This document shows, piece by piece, positions 44,683-55,682 of a stretch of 64,000 bases of DNA (within the stretch, counting starts at the first letter, position 1; every line of letters begins with the position of its first letter). Origin of the DNA: an uncultured Chlorobiaceae bacterium (lineage in GTDB: Bacteria > Bacteroidota > Chlorobiia > Chlorobiales > Chlorobiaceae); the NCBI GenBank assembly GCA_903939765.1, contig CAJAIK010000096.1, forward strand, positions 55,918 to 119,917, given 5' to 3'. The notes beneath the pieces are model-generated. The model worked only from the letters and a program-made list of their open reading frames with translations, was not told where the DNA came from and ran no database searches. The position numbers and the translations under genes were made by a program.

Positions 44683-45486
44683 CTATCGGAAAAAAGCCCT
44701 GACCGCATCTCCATCCTGCAGCCCGAGGGTCTCTGCGGCGTTGCCGTTTCTTATGGCGATTTCGATCATGCCGCTGCTCCCGGTGTAAGCAAGTGGCTGC
44801 TGGTCGGCTACCTCTCCATAAGTGGCTGAAAGCGGAAGCTCTTTGCTTGATCCTGCACTGACCAGCCACTTTTTTGAGCGGTCAAGCATTTCTGAGTCCA
44901 ATGATGTTATCAGGTTACCGAAGTGGTCGGTGCAGATGATTGTACCCTCCCATGATGCTCCGTTGTCTGTGCTCTGGCATTTCGGTAAAGCAATTCTTGT
45001 GCATTCTGCCAAATCAATCTCTGAACCAAATTCCATGAGCGCAACGCCGGATGCGAGATGCGCGGCTACGGGAGAAAAAACGTCGCGTCCATGAAAGGTT
45101 GAGCTGCGCGACAGGAGCATGTAGCGCTCACTTGTGATGGTTACGCAGCGCCTGACCTCTCCGGCCTGAAAAAGAGCGGTGAGCAGGCCGTTGTCGGGGG
45201 CAAGAAAGATATGGCGGGCAGTTTCTACAGCAATTGCCTTGCGTGAGGTGCCCACTCCCGGATCGACCACTGCGACAAAAATGGTGCCTTCAGGGAAATA
45301 CGGGGTTGATTTGCCAAGAAGAAAGGCGCCCTGTACAATGCTCTGGGGTGTAACGGCATGCGTCAGATCGATGATCCGGGCCTCAGGGGCAAGGGAAAGG
45401 ATGACTCCTTTCATCTGGCCGACATAGGTGTCGTTCAGTCCAAAATCGGTCATCAGGACTATAACAGGGGGCTTTGCAGCATCCAT
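44683..45486 (-). CDS. S-adenosyl-L-methionine hydrolase (adenosine-forming), DUF62 family
   Basis: A ~267-residue SAM hydroxide adenosyltransferase, splitting SAM to adenosine and methionine. The N-terminal domain has VLMTDFGLNDTYVGQMKGV, IDLTHAV, FVAVVDPGVGTSRKAIAV and LAPDNGLLTAL; FHGRDVFSPVAAHLASG and the C-terminal barrel segment ICTDHFGNLITSL follow. ATG 45486 gives the usual start (VIVLMTDFG close to the N-terminus) and leaves 11 bp after the permease gene; the open frame to 45561 overlaps it and is unlikely. Last gene of the M16/LptF/SAM-hydrolase operon. Confidence 0.9.
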   Translation of the reverse strand: MDAAKPPVIVLMTDFGLNDTYVGQMKGVILSLAPEARIIDLTHAVTPQSIVQGAFLLGKSTPYFPEGTIFVAVVDPGVGTSRKAIAVETARHIFLAPDNGLLTALFQAGEVRRCVTITSERYMLLSRSSTFHGRDVFSPVAAHLASGVALMEFGSEIDLAECTRIALPKCQSTDNGASWEGTIICTDHFGNLITSLDSEMLDRSKKWLVSAGSSKELPLSATYGEVADQQPLAYTGSSGMIEIAIRNGNAAETLGLQDGDAVRAFFR

Positions 45487-45497
45487 GTGTGTGCGAT

Positions 45498-46577
45498 TCA
45501 GTCGATAGCGTTTTTGTAGATGGCGTAGCCGATGCCGAGAAAGAGGATATTCGGGAGCCATGCGGCGAGCATCGGATTGATCATCCCCTGATCTCCGGCG
45601 ATAGCGCTGGTTTTTTGCAAGCCTATAAAGAGGAAGCCGGTAAAAAGGGTGATGCTTATTTCAGAGGCGAGCCCTCCCCGCTTTTTCTTTGCTGAAAGTG
45701 GTACACCGATGAGAATGATGACGAGAGAGGCGAATGGCAGGGCTATTTTATTGTGAAATTTTACCATTGAACGTTCCAGTCCGGAAAAACCGGCCTTCTG
45801 CTTTTTTGCAAGGTACTGATAGTGGAGCATGATGTCCATTTCATCAGGCTGAAGATTGAGTTCCGCCAGTGAGTTCGGCGAAAGTGCAAGTTTTTGCGGT
45901 ACTAACCGTTCAAAATGAAATGCTTCACCTTGTTTGGTAAAAAAGCGGGTCGAAGCGTTTTGCATGACCCACTCGTTCTTTTTGGAGTCGTAGCGCATGG
46001 TGTCTGCATCGGTTCGCGATATGAGCCTGATACCGCTGAACTCTTCAATGGAAACGGTACTGAGTTTGTTGCAATCTGCACTGATGGTGCCTATTGAAAC
46101 CATACGTTTACCTGGTTCCAGAATATGAATATTGTGGTTTTCATGAGGCTCTGAGGAGTTGTTTTTGAAATAGCGCTGTTCAAAAGCATTCAGTTTTGTA
46201 AATGCCGCAGGCGCAATCCACCACGCGTTGAGGATATTCAGCACAAGAATGATTATTCCACCAAAAAGAAAAGGGGTCAGCAGTTGGCGCATACTGACAC
46301 CGGCAGAGCGTATTGCCGGAAGTTCACCTGAAAAGGAGAGTTTTCCGGCAACAAGGATTGATGAGAGCAGGGCGCTCACTGGAGAAATAATGAGAATGAT
46401 GGAGGGTATCGACAGGATGTAATCATAGACAATCTGCCACAAAGAGAGATTTTTGTCCATGAACTCGTCAAGTTTTTCAACCATGTTGACGAGCACGAAC
46501 AGGCAGACAAAGGCTATGGAGCTGAAAAGGAAAGCCTTTGCAAACTGCCTGAATATATACTTGTCGAGAATCTTCAT
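45498..46577 (-). CDS. LptF/LptG (YjgP/YjgQ) family permease
   Basis: A 359-residue inner-membrane protein of the LPS export ABC transporter LptBFG. It has about six membrane segments, three at the N-terminus (LFSSIAFVCLFVLVNMV; YILSIPSIILIISPVSALL; FLFGGIIILVLNILNAWW) and three at the C-terminus (ALPFASLVIILIGVPLSA and two more), around a periplasmic jellyroll domain (~130-260). IALPFA and GVPLSAKKKRGG are characteristic. Whether it is LptF or LptG cannot be decided. It follows the M16 peptidase gene by 39 bp. Confidence 0.9.
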   Translation of the reverse strand: MKILDKYIFRQFAKAFLFSSIAFVCLFVLVNMVEKLDEFMDKNLSLWQIVYDYILSIPSIILIISPVSALLSSILVAGKLSFSGELPAIRSAGVSMRQLLTPFLFGGIIILVLNILNAWWIAPAAFTKLNAFEQRYFKNNSSEPHENHNIHILEPGKRMVSIGTISADCNKLSTVSIEEFSGIRLISRTDADTMRYDSKKNEWVMQNASTRFFTKQGEAFHFERLVPQKLALSPNSLAELNLQPDEMDIMLHYQYLAKKQKAGFSGLERSMVKFHNKIALPFASLVIILIGVPLSAKKKRGGLASEISITLFTGFLFIGLQKTSAIAGDQGMINPMLAAWLPNILFLGIGYAIYKNAID

Positions 46578-46616
46578 AGGTAAAAACCACCATCAGATGG
46601 ATGCAAAAGGCACTGT

Positions 46617-49538
46617 TTAATAGCCGAAAATATCTTTCAGCGTGAGTTCTTTTACTGTTCCATATTTCTTCAGGGTTTTCATATCAAGATTTTTTTTCTT
46701 GCCAAGCACCAGCATGACATGTTTTTTGTTTCTGAAATGGTCATCGTGAAATTTTTCAATATCTGCAAGGCTCATCAGAGCCGCGTCACGATAAATATCC
46801 CTCCTGATATCATGGTCGTGTCCAAGCCGGACAGCCTCTTCGTAATTGAAAAGGATCTCGGTTCTTGTCAGCCGTTCGGTTGAAATTTTCTGCAGAATGC
46901 CGTTCCGGGCTGACGCAAAGAGTTCGGGTGATTCAGGCAGTTTGTTCATGAGGGTGCTGATACCGTCAAGCGCTTCGGGGAGTTTGTCGGCCTGTGTGCC
47001 GATATAACTGACAATATAGTTATGCTCATTTTTCTCTTTCGGCGTTTTGTAAACCGAAAAGACAGAATAGGCGAGCGCTTTGGCTTCGCGCAACTCCTGA
47101 AAGACCACGGATGACATTCCGCCTCCGTAATATTCGTTGAAGAGGGTGGAGATGGGGAGTATTGATGGATTGTACAGCTCATCTCTTGTCATGAGAATGA
47201 CCTCCGCCTGCGTCATATCGTAGTCGACGAAATAGACAAGATTCTCGTGCTGCTCAAGATCATGGAACGGGTCGCTGACCGGAGGTGTCTTGAATGATTC
47301 AGGGTAATGGCGTACCGAACGCAGTTCACCGAGTATCTCCGTAGACGTTGCCGGGCCGTAGTAGAGTACCCTGTGACTGTATTGCAGGAGCTTGTGCACC
47401 TCTTCAAGCAGCTCTTTTGCGGTCACCTTTTCAAGCTCCTCGTTGCTGAGAATGTTGGTGAAGGGCGAAGATGGGCCGTATTTACCATAGTTGGTCATCG
47501 CCTCAAAGAGAATCTTCTTTTTGGCCAGCTTGGCATCGGTACGCTCTTTCAGTGTGCCGGCTTTAAGCTTTTCAAGTGCCTCTTTATCAGGCTTTGCGTC
47601 AACAAGCAGATTTTCAAGCAGTCGAATGGCGGCTGCGGAGTTCTTCTGAAGTCCGGAAAGCTTCAGATAGACGTAATCGTCGGACGTAAATGCCGAAAAG
47701 CTTGCACCGATCTTGTAGAGTTCCTGGCTGAATTCAGCAGGAGTAAGATTGCCGGCACCAAGATAGGAGAGGTATTCAAGTGCAAGCTCTATTTTTTTGC
47801 TGTTGTTTTTTCCGATGTCGAAGACATAATAGAGCGAGAAGAGCTCGTTTTCGTTGTTTTGCAGATAGTTCAGCTTGATGGAGGGATTGACATCAAAAAA
47901 ACCGATATCCTTTTTATAATCAAGAAAAACCGGTTCAGTTTTAGTTGATTTCAGTGCAAGAAGTTTTTTGGCAAACGGTGACGAGCTGTTCCGGTTCACC
48001 TTCAACGGGGTGATCGGTGGTTTCTGAATCTTCGTTTCGCTTTTGGGGATACCGTGTTCCTTGTAGACGGCGACATAGTTCGAACTGTAGTGCTTTCTGA
48101 CAAAGGCGACAAGATCCTCTTTTGTTATTTTCTGGAGACGCTCAATCTGGCTGACATGATCAGGCCATGCCATACCCCACACAAATGCGTCAACATAGGC
48201 TTCAACGCGTCCCCGGTTGCTTTCATACAGCTTCAGTTGTTCGACTTTCAGATCGTTGATTGCAGCTTCAAGCAGCCAGTCAGGAAATTTTCCCTCTTTG
48301 AGCAGTTCGAGCTGGGTGAGCAGCATCTCCTTCACCTCATCAAGGCTTTGGCCCTCTCTTGGTTTTCCACTCAGAATATGGGTAGAGTAATCTTTCATCA
48401 TCACCAGCATTGAACCGGCATCAAGCACCTTCTGCTGCTGATTCAGGTTAAGATCAATCAAGCCAGCGGTCTGGTTGAACAGCACCTTGTCGGCAAGAGT
48501 GAGGTAATCGGCATCAGAACTGTTGATTCCATTGAAGCGGAATCCGATCACGAGCTCTTCAGATTCAGGTCCTTTTACCTTGATGACATCGGGCTCGGTG
48601 ATTGCATCTTCCACCGCCGGGATAAAGTGGGGTACCTCTTTTGGCTGAAGTACTGAAAACTTTTGGTCAATCAGCTTTATGGTTGCATCCGGATCGAAGT
48701 CACCGGCAATGCAGAGCGCCATGTTGTTCGGCACGTAGTAGGTGTGGTAGTAGTTGACAACATTGCGGATTGAAGGATTTTTCAGATGTTCAGCCTTGCC
48801 AATGGTGGTCTGGGTCCCGTAGGTGTGTTTCTTGAAGAGTCCGGCAAACAGATTTTCCCAGATTTTCCGGCTGTCACTGTCCATTGTCATGTTTTTCTCT
48901 TCATACACCGTTTCGAGTTCCGTATGGAAGAGCCTCATGACCGGATTGCGGAAGCGCTCTGCCTCCATGGAGAGCCACTGGTCAAGCTTGTTCGAGGGAA
49001 TATCGTTGACATAGACGGTCTGTTCCACCCAGGTATACGCATTGGTGCCCTGGGCACCAATGGAGCTCAGGATCTTGTCATATTCGTTCGGTACGGTATA
49101 GCTGGCTGCTACATTGGAAATGCTGTCGATATCCTTGTAAATCGCCGCCCGTTTCTCCACATTTTCAGTTGAACGGTATTGCTCGTAGAGCTCGGAAATT
49201 TTTTCAAGCTCCTTGTGTTCCTTGGCATAGTCAAGAGAGCCGAGTGAGTCAGTGCCCTTAAAGAGCATGTGTTCGAGATAGTGGGCCAGGCCGGTTGTCT
49301 CTGCCGGGTCATTTTTGCTTCCTGCCCGGACGGCAATGGAAGTGTAGATTCTTGGCTCGTCTTTGTACGGGCTCATGTAGACCGTCAGACCGTTTTTGAG
49401 CGTATAGATTCTCGTGTGGAGCGAGTCTCCGGGAACCGTCGTGTATGGATAGGGTTTCTCTCGGTTGATCATGGGTTTACAGGAAATTAAATGCAAAAAA
49501 AGTATCCCGATGGTGAATATGGGGATATGGCGCGTCAT
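46617..49538 (-). CDS. M16-family zinc metallopeptidase, lipoprotein
   Basis: A ~973-residue two-lobed M16 (insulinase-like) peptidase. The signal region ends in lipobox LISC with Cys20, so it is probably an outer-membrane or periplasmic lipoprotein. The inverted zinc motif is HYLEH at 86-90 ([15 protein letters not shown]), and the downstream Glu lies in [11 protein letters not shown]. The C-terminal half is a second M16-type domain ([15 protein letters not shown]), likely non-catalytic. ATG 49538 has AAAGAG upstream and gives the tidy signal peptide; 49565 is the longer alternative. First gene of the operon with the LptF-like permease. Confidence 0.9.
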   Translation of the reverse strand: MTRHIPIFTIGILFLHLISCKPMINREKPYPYTTVPGDSLHTRIYTLKNGLTVYMSPYKDEPRIYTSIAVRAGSKNDPAETTGLAHYLEHMLFKGTDSLGSLDYAKEHKELEKISELYEQYRSTENVEKRAAIYKDIDSISNVAASYTVPNEYDKILSSIGAQGTNAYTWVEQTVYVNDIPSNKLDQWLSMEAERFRNPVMRLFHTELETVYEEKNMTMDSDSRKIWENLFAGLFKKHTYGTQTTIGKAEHLKNPSIRNVVNYYHTYYVPNNMALCIAGDFDPDATIKLIDQKFSVLQPKEVPHFIPAVEDAITEPDVIKVKGPESEELVIGFRFNGINSSDADYLTLADKVLFNQTAGLIDLNLNQQQKVLDAGSMLVMMKDYSTHILSGKPREGQSLDEVKEMLLTQLELLKEGKFPDWLLEAAINDLKVEQLKLYESNRGRVEAYVDAFVWGMAWPDHVSQIERLQKITKEDLVAFVRKHYSSNYVAVYKEHGIPKSETKIQKPPITPLKVNRNSSSPFAKKLLALKSTKTEPVFLDYKKDIGFFDVNPSIKLNYLQNNENELFSLYYVFDIGKNNSKKIELALEYLSYLGAGNLTPAEFSQELYKIGASFSAFTSDDYVYLKLSGLQKNSAAAIRLLENLLVDAKPDKEALEKLKAGTLKERTDAKLAKKKILFEAMTNYGKYGPSSPFTNILSNEELEKVTAKELLEEVHKLLQYSHRVLYYGPATSTEILGELRSVRHYPESFKTPPVSDPFHDLEQHENLVYFVDYDMTQAEVILMTRDELYNPSILPISTLFNEYYGGGMSSVVFQELREAKALAYSVFSVYKTPKEKNEHNYIVSYIGTQADKLPEALDGISTLMNKLPESPELFASARNGILQKISTERLTRTEILFNYEEAVRLGHDHDIRRDIYRDAALMSLADIEKFHDDHFRNKKHVMLVLGKKKNLDMKTLKKYGTVKELTLKDIFGY

Positions 49539-49796
49539 AACTCTTTGAAAATTATCCGGCATCAAAAAAAGATAATAATGGGATTAAAAGCGCATAATTG
49601 CAACCGCCTTGAATGACCTTTTTTAAATAAAATACTTTGAAAGGTCTTCCGTTCAGGAGAGGCTTGCAGAGGAAGGAAACCCTTGTCGCTGTTACGGTAG
49701 ATAATCATTGTGCAAGAACTAACAAACACTATTAATAGTTCTTTCATGAGTTATCGTGGGAAGAGTGCAAAAATTAACAAGTATGGAGCGTTGTCT

Positions 49797-51851
49797 ATGC
49801 AGGTAAACGGGAGCGGAATATACAATCTTGTCAGTCCTTACAGTCCGGCTGGTGACCAGCCGAAAGCCATTGAAGCTCTTTGCGAAGGGGTTCGTTCAGG
49901 AGCTTCCTGTCAGACGCTGCTTGGTGTGACCGGCTCGGGAAAGACCTTTACGATTTCAAACGTTATTGCCCGTTTCGACAGGCCTGTGCTGGTGATGAGC
50001 CATAACAAGACCCTTGCAGCGCAGTTGTATGGGGAACTCAAGCAGTTTTTTCCTGATAATGCCGTTGAGTATTTCATCAGTTACTATGATTTTTATCAGC
50101 CCGAAGCCTATCTCCCCTCTCTCGACAAGTATATAGCCAAAGATCTGCGTATCAATGATGAGATTGAGCGCCTCCGGCTCAAGGCGACCAGCTCCTTGCT
50201 CAGTGGCCGGAAGGATGTTATTGTGGTGAGTTCTGTCAGTTGTATTTACGGTCTTGGTTCTCCGGAAGACTGGAAAGCACAGATTATCGAACTTCGTTCC
50301 GGAATGGAAAAGGATCGGGATCTCTTTTTGAAGGAGCTGATCGCCCTGCATTACATTCGTGACGATGTTCAGCCGAGCCCTGGAAAGTTTCGCGTCAGGG
50401 GGGATATTATCGATCTTGTTCCCGCACATGAGGAGCTTGCCCTGCGCATTGAGTTTTTCGGTTCTGAAATTGAAAGTATCCAGACTTTTGATATTCACAG
50501 CGGAGAGGTTCTCGGGGTAGAAAAATATGCATTTATCTACCCCGCACGGCAGTTTGTTGCTGACGAAGAGAAGCTGAAGGTGGCGATGCTCGCCATTGAA
50601 AATGAGCTTGCGGAGAGGTTGAACTATTACCGTGCCGAAAACCGTCTGCTCGAAGCTCGCAGGATTGAAGAGCGTACCCGTTACGATCTTGAGATGATGA
50701 AGGAACTTGGCTACTGTTCCGGCATTGAAAATTACTCAAAGCATCTTTCCGCTCGTCCTTCCGGAGAGCGCCCCTGCTGTCTGCTCGACTATTTCCCTTC
50801 GGACTTTCTTGTCGTCATTGATGAATCGCATGTGACCCTGCCTCAGATCAGGGGAATGTATGGAGGAGACCGTTCGCGTAAAACCATTCTGGTTGAGCAT
50901 GGATTCCGGCTTCCTTCGGCGCTCGATAACCGCCCGTTGCGTTTCGAGGAGTTTGAGGCTATGGTGCCCCAGGTTATCTGTGTCAGTGCCACCCCGAGTG
51001 AACATGAACTGTTGCGATCCGGTGGGGTGGTGGTTGAGCAGCTTGTCCGTCCCACCGGTCTGCTTGATCCTCCGGTGGAAGTTCGTCCTGTGGCGGGCCA
51101 AATCGACAACCTTCTGGCTGAAATCCGTATCCACACGGCAAAAGGCAACAAAGTGCTGGTCATGACCCTTACCAAAAGAATGTCGGAAGATCTGCACGAT
51201 TTTTTCAGAAAGACGGGGATTCGTTCGCGCTATCTGCACTCGGAGATCAAGAGTCTTGAGCGGATGCAGATTCTCCGGGAGCTCAGGGTGGGAGATATTG
51301 ATGTGCTTGTCGGGGTCAACCTGCTTCGCGAAGGGCTTGATCTTCCGGAAGTATCCCTTGTTGCCATTCTCGATGCCGACAAGGAGGGCTTTTTGCGCAA
51401 CACCCGTTCGCTGATGCAGATTGCCGGCAGGGCCGCCCGCAATGTTGACGGGTTAGTTGTTCTCTATGCCGATGTGGTGACTCGCTCCATCCGTGAAGTG
51501 CTTGATGAGACCGCAAGACGTCGCACCATCCAGCAGCAATACAACCAGGAGCACGGCATTACTCCCCGCTCAATCACAAAATCGGTTGACCAGATTCTCG
51601 ATACCACTGGTGTGGCAGATGCTGAGGAGCGTTACCGGAGGAAGCGTTTCGGTCTTGAGCCCAAGCCTGAGAGGGTACTTTCCGGTCTTATCGACACGCT
51701 CACACCCGAAGCGGGCTATGCATTGGCCGCAGAACTCCGCCTTGAAATGCAGGAAGCCGCCGTCCAGATGGAGTATGAAAAGGCAGCCTATCTGCGTGAC
51801 GAAATAACAAAGCTTGAAGAGGCGTTGCAGCGACCGCCAGCCGATGAATGA
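49797..51851 (+). CDS. uvrB: Excinuclease ABC subunit B
   Basis: The damage-verifying helicase-like subunit of nucleotide excision repair. The ~684-residue protein has [18 protein letters not shown], Walker [23 protein letters not shown] (beta-hairpin), [59 protein letters not shown] helicase motifs, and the C-terminal UVR domain ([13 protein letters not shown]) that binds UvrC. ATG 49797 (MQVNGSG) matches family starts; the frame is open to 49710. Confidence 0.96.
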   Translation: MQVNGSGIYNLVSPYSPAGDQPKAIEALCEGVRSGASCQTLLGVTGSGKTFTISNVIARFDRPVLVMSHNKTLAAQLYGELKQFFPDNAVEYFISYYDFYQPEAYLPSLDKYIAKDLRINDEIERLRLKATSSLLSGRKDVIVVSSVSCIYGLGSPEDWKAQIIELRSGMEKDRDLFLKELIALHYIRDDVQPSPGKFRVRGDIIDLVPAHEELALRIEFFGSEIESIQTFDIHSGEVLGVEKYAFIYPARQFVADEEKLKVAMLAIENELAERLNYYRAENRLLEARRIEERTRYDLEMMKELGYCSGIENYSKHLSARPSGERPCCLLDYFPSDFLVVIDESHVTLPQIRGMYGGDRSRKTILVEHGFRLPSALDNRPLRFEEFEAMVPQVICVSATPSEHELLRSGGVVVEQLVRPTGLLDPPVEVRPVAGQIDNLLAEIRIHTAKGNKVLVMTLTKRMSEDLHDFFRKTGIRSRYLHSEIKSLERMQILRELRVGDIDVLVGVNLLREGLDLPEVSLVAILDADKEGFLRNTRSLMQIAGRAARNVDGLVVLYADVVTRSIREVLDETARRRTIQQQYNQEHGITPRSITKSVDQILDTTGVADAEERYRRKRFGLEPKPERVLSGLIDTLTPEAGYALAAELRLEMQEAAVQMEYEKAAYLRDEITKLEEALQRPPADE

Positions 51852-51964
51852 TTTTTTCCGGGGTTCCTGCGGTTTGTATTGTTATGGGGAAATACGTTAT
51901 ATACAAATGTAGTGTTTGTGGCCCGTTGCTTTTTTTATATGCTGTTTACTCTGGTTCGTTTGCA

Positions 51965-54163
51965 ATGTTAGCACAGATAGGAAAGGATCATTACAATAAA
52001 CTCAATGAGATACTCCAGCTTGCAGGCAAGAATCTCAAAACTTTTGATGAATCGCTGATTCAGCGGGCTTTTTTTATGTGCTATCGGGCACATGAAGGCG
52101 AAAAAAGGGCTTCAGGGGAACCGTTTTTCTTCCATCCTGTCGAAGTTGCCACCATTCTGCTCAATGAACTTCCCCTTGATGACGTCTCAGTGGCGGCAGC
52201 GTTACTGCATGATGTTATTGAGGACAGTGGTTATACCTACGAAGATATTGTTGCTGAACTTGGTGTTGAAGTTGCTGAAATTGTTGAAGGGCTGACCAAG
52301 ATTTCCGGTATCATGATCAACCGGGAGACCACCCAGGCGGAAGGTTTTCGCAAGATGATGCTCTCGATGGTCAAGGATATCCGTGTTATTCTCATCAAGT
52401 TCTGTGACCGTCTGCACAACATGCGAACACTCGAGTCGCTACCGGAGCATCGGCGGCTCAAGATTGCTCTGGAAACACGGGATATCTATGCTCCTCTTGC
52501 GCACCGATTCGGTCTTGGAAAAATGAGGGTCGAGTTCGAAAACCTGGCACTCAGATTCATTGATCCGGAGATGTACGAGTTTCTCCAGCAGAAACTTCGC
52601 ATGAGCAAGGGTAACCGTGTCAGTTATCTTGGCAAGATGATTGTGCCCATCAAGGCCGATCTTGAACAGCAGGAGTTCAAGGTAGAGGTGCAGGGACGGG
52701 CCAAGCATCTCTTTTCGATCTATAACAAGATGCGCAGCAAAAACAGGAGCTTTGAGGATATTCACGATCTTTACGGTATCCGTGTGATTGTTGATACGGA
52801 GCGTATTGCCGACTGCTTTTCGGTCTATGGTTTTATTACGCAGAAATATCCTCCGGTTCCGCAGCATTTCAAGGATTATATCTCGGTGCCAAAGCATAAC
52901 GGATACCAGTCACTTCATTCGGCCATTATCGGTCCGAGAGGTCACATGGTTGAACTGCAGATTCGCACGAAGCGCATGCACGAGTTTGCTGAGCTCGGCG
53001 TTGCGGCCCATTGGCGCTACAAGGAGAAAATATCACGGGATGATGTTCATATCGATTCGTTTCTCCGCTGGGCCAGAGAGTTGATCAAGGATGCCGATTC
53101 GGCCGCCTCCTTCATGGAGGGGTTCAAGCTCAACCTCTACCATGATGAGATCTATGTTTTTACTCCGAAAGGAGATATGAAAACCATGCCGGCAGATGCC
53201 ACGCCGATAGATTTTGCCTATGCCATCCATACAGAGATTGGTAACGGCTGTATCGGTGCCAAGGTGAACGGCAAGATTGTACGACTGAATGCGCAGCTTA
53301 AATCCGGTGACCGGGTCGAAATCATCACCTCGAAGAACCAGAAGCCGAAACCTGATTGGCTCAAAATGGTTGTAACCCAGCGGGCAAAGCTGAAAATACG
53401 ATCGGCTATCAATGAGGAACGTCGGGTGCAGATTGAGAAAGGGCGAGGGATATGGGAGAAAATGGTTGCAGGCACCAAAAGGCTTTTTTCGGATAGTGAT
53501 ATCATTCAGCAGGTTAAGGGGTATGGCCTTAAAACCCCGGCAGATTTCTTCAACGCCCTCGGCAGCCAGCAAATCAGCGGAGAAGAGGTTATTGAGCGGG
53601 TTACAAATTTCCGCAAAGAAGAATCGCTTGCAAAAACCCTCACTGATGAAGCTCGTGAGGTTGAGGATTATCTGCAGAAAGCCCGGCAGGAAAGGGATCA
53701 GGACGGCTTGCCATCAAAAAAGGATGAAGTCGTTATTGCCGGTATGAACAATATCGCCTATGCCTATGCGAACTGTTGTCAGCCTGTTCCCGGTGATGAC
53801 GTGATCGGTTTTGTAACGGCCGAAGGTGTCAAGATTCATCGCAAGAACTGCGTTAATGTCAGTAATGAGAATCTCCTGAAAAGTGAGCGTATTGTCTCCG
53901 TTTCGTGGAACAGGAAAGTCGAGACTGATTTTCTTGCTGGCATAAAGATTGTTGGTGAAGACCGTCTCGGCATCATGAACCAGCTCACAACGGTCATCTC
54001 GAAATTTGACACCAATATCCGCACCATTTCGCTCAATGCCCATGACGGGATGTTTATCGGCACCATGATGATCTACGTTCGCAATGCTGAAAAGCTGAAC
54101 ATACTGATGGAAAAACTGAAAAAAGTCCAGGGCATCTTCACCGTTGAACGGCTCGTAAATTGA
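51965..54163 (+). CDS. Bifunctional (p)ppGpp synthetase/hydrolase, RelA/SpoT family
   Basis: A ~732-residue long RSH protein of the stringent response. The HD hydrolase domain is intact (FFHPVEVATILLNELPL, LLHDVIEDSGYTYED, FCDRLHNMRTL), so ppGpp breakdown is expected. The synthetase domain has RSKNRSFEDIHDLYGIRVIV and HNGYQSLHSAIIGPRG. TGS (DFAYAIHTEIGNGCIGAKVNG) and C-terminal ACT (IVGEDRLGIMNQLTTVISKF) domains follow. ATG 51965 is the usual start (MLAQIGKDH), though no clear Shine-Dalgarno is seen and the frame stays open back to the uvrB stop. Confidence 0.93.
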   Translation: MLAQIGKDHYNKLNEILQLAGKNLKTFDESLIQRAFFMCYRAHEGEKRASGEPFFFHPVEVATILLNELPLDDVSVAAALLHDVIEDSGYTYEDIVAELGVEVAEIVEGLTKISGIMINRETTQAEGFRKMMLSMVKDIRVILIKFCDRLHNMRTLESLPEHRRLKIALETRDIYAPLAHRFGLGKMRVEFENLALRFIDPEMYEFLQQKLRMSKGNRVSYLGKMIVPIKADLEQQEFKVEVQGRAKHLFSIYNKMRSKNRSFEDIHDLYGIRVIVDTERIADCFSVYGFITQKYPPVPQHFKDYISVPKHNGYQSLHSAIIGPRGHMVELQIRTKRMHEFAELGVAAHWRYKEKISRDDVHIDSFLRWARELIKDADSAASFMEGFKLNLYHDEIYVFTPKGDMKTMPADATPIDFAYAIHTEIGNGCIGAKVNGKIVRLNAQLKSGDRVEIITSKNQKPKPDWLKMVVTQRAKLKIRSAINEERRVQIEKGRGIWEKMVAGTKRLFSDSDIIQQVKGYGLKTPADFFNALGSQQISGEEVIERVTNFRKEESLAKTLTDEAREVEDYLQKARQERDQDGLPSKKDEVVIAGMNNIAYAYANCCQPVPGDDVIGFVTAEGVKIHRKNCVNVSNENLLKSERIVSVSWNRKVETDFLAGIKIVGEDRLGIMNQLTTVISKFDTNIRTISLNAHDGMFIGTMMIYVRNAEKLNILMEKLKKVQGIFTVERLVN

Positions 54164-54312
54164 ACTTCTTACAGGGTCGATATGTGGGTTGCACCTGGCG
54201 TAAACCAGGGGAGTCTGATGCTTTTGTGCAGCGAACGGTAGAATTTTTGTATATTTTTTTCAGATTGATATGATTAACAGTTAACAGTACAAACCAGAGT
54301 AAGGAGAGGGTT

Positions 54313-54900
54313 ATGAAGGTCTCAATAGCAAGGCTTATCGCATTTTTTCTTTTTTTCAGCACTCTTTCAGGGTGTGGGTATAACACCATACAGCAGAATG
54401 AAGAGGCGGTGAACCGCTCATGGGGTGATCTTGAGTCGCAGTTGCAGCGCAGGGGTGATCTGGTGCCGAACCTTGTGGCAACGGTCAAGGGCGCGGCAAA
54501 CTTTGAAAAAGAGACGCTGACTGCTGTGGTGGAAGCGAGGGCAAAAGCGACCTCCATTCAGCTCACTCCCGCCATGCTCAGTGATCCGGCAGCGATGGCA
54601 AAATTCAGCAGTGCCCAGGGTGGCCTCTCATCAAGCCTCTCACGCCTGCTTGTAGCGGTAGAACGCTATCCCGATCTCAAGGCCAGCCAGAACTTCCGTG
54701 ATCTGCAGAATCAGCTTGAGGGAACTGAAAACCGTATCAGTGTGGCCCGTCAGCGCTACAACGAGGCGGTTGCAACGTTCAACTTCTCAATCAGGAAGTT
54801 TCCGAACTCCATGACCAACAGCCTGCTGCTGCAACTGAAAGCCAAAGAGTATTTCAAGGCTGATGCAGCCGCAAAAGCGGTGCCTGCGGTTAAATTCTGA
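54313..54900 (+). CDS. LemA-family lipoprotein
   Basis: A 195-residue LemA protein: a lipobox LSGC with Cys21, [24 protein letters not shown] (in parts), [20 protein letters not shown], and a helical body ending [11 protein letters not shown]. The LemA family has an extracytoplasmic helical domain of unknown molecular role. AGGAGAGG precedes ATG 54313. Its stop overlaps the start of the next TPM-domain gene (ATG at 54900), so LemA, the YgcG-like protein and the second TPM protein form one operon, a common gene set. Confidence 0.92.
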   Translation: MKVSIARLIAFFLFFSTLSGCGYNTIQQNEEAVNRSWGDLESQLQRRGDLVPNLVATVKGAANFEKETLTAVVEARAKATSIQLTPAMLSDPAAMAKFSSAQGGLSSSLSRLLVAVERYPDLKASQNFRDLQNQLEGTENRISVARQRYNEAVATFNFSIRKFPNSMTNSLLLQLKAKEYFKADAAAKAVPAVKF

Positions 54901-55658
54901 TGTTGCGGCCAGTCATGAACAACTTGATGAGGTACGGGCTGAGGGGTATGCTCTTTCTGCTCTTTGCGCTGATTGGAGCTCTCCCTCTGGACGGTTTTTC
55001 GGCAATTCCGGTGCCCGCTCTTTCAGGTCGGGTCAACGATTATGGTGCCATGATATCCGCACCGGCGAGAGCAGAGCTTGAAACCCGGCTCCAGCAGTTT
55101 GAAGCTGCCGAGTCGACGCAGATCGTTATTCTGACGATTCCTTCACTTCAGGACGAGCCAATCGAGAACTTTTCGATACGGGTTGCAGAGAGCTGGAAGA
55201 TAGGTCATAAAGGCTCCGATAACGGCGTGCTGCTCATTGTTTCACGCGATGACCACAAGGTGCGCATTGAGGTTGGTTATGGACTTGAAGGAAGGCTGAC
55301 AGATCTGCTTGCCGGGCGAATTGTTGCCGACGAGATCGCTCCTGCCTTCAAGGCCGGGCAGTTCGATGCAGGATTCACCAAAGGGGTTTCATCGATTATT
55401 GCGGCGGTTCATGGCGAATACAAGGCCAAGCCCCAACAAAATGGCAAAAAGCCCTCATTTCCTCTGTTGTTCATCATTTTCTTTTTTATCTACCTTGTCA
55501 GCCAGATATTCCGTGGTCACAGAGGCGGCCCGATGGCCAGTGGTGGTCTTGGCGGAGGATTTTTTGGCGGCGGCTTCGGCAGTGGAGGAGGAGGTGGCGG
55601 CGGTTTTGGTGGTGGCGGTGGTGGTTTTGGTGGCGGTGGAGCGTCAGGTGATTGGTGA
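54900..55658 (+). CDS. YgcG-like TPM-domain protein with glycine-rich tail
   Basis: A 252-residue exported protein. The signal peptide ends near FSAIPVPA; the TPM domain (~40-165) has VNDYGAMISAPARAELETRL, ESTQIVILTIPSLQDEPIE, NGVLLIVSRDDHKVRIEVGYG and LAGRIVADEIAPAFKAGQFD. A membrane segment (~183-200, FPLLFIIFFFIYLVSQIF) follows, then a ~45-residue tail that is mostly Gly with Phe (GGGFFGGGFGSGG). TPM domains are linked to phosphatase activity or membrane-protein assembly; the role here is inferred from the conserved LemA-TPM pairing. Confidence 0.9.
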   Translation: MLRPVMNNLMRYGLRGMLFLLFALIGALPLDGFSAIPVPALSGRVNDYGAMISAPARAELETRLQQFEAAESTQIVILTIPSLQDEPIENFSIRVAESWKIGHKGSDNGVLLIVSRDDHKVRIEVGYGLEGRLTDLLAGRIVADEIAPAFKAGQFDAGFTKGVSSIIAAVHGEYKAKPQQNGKKPSFPLLFIIFFFIYLVSQIFRGHRGGPMASGGLGGGFFGGGFGSGGGGGGGFGGGGGGFGGGGASGDW

Positions 55659-55682
55659 ATGCCACATAATAAAGAGATCAAG

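Noticed and set aside
47307..47948. 213-codon open frame on the plus strand
   Set aside because: Antisense to the M16 peptidase gene, which is complete and conserved.
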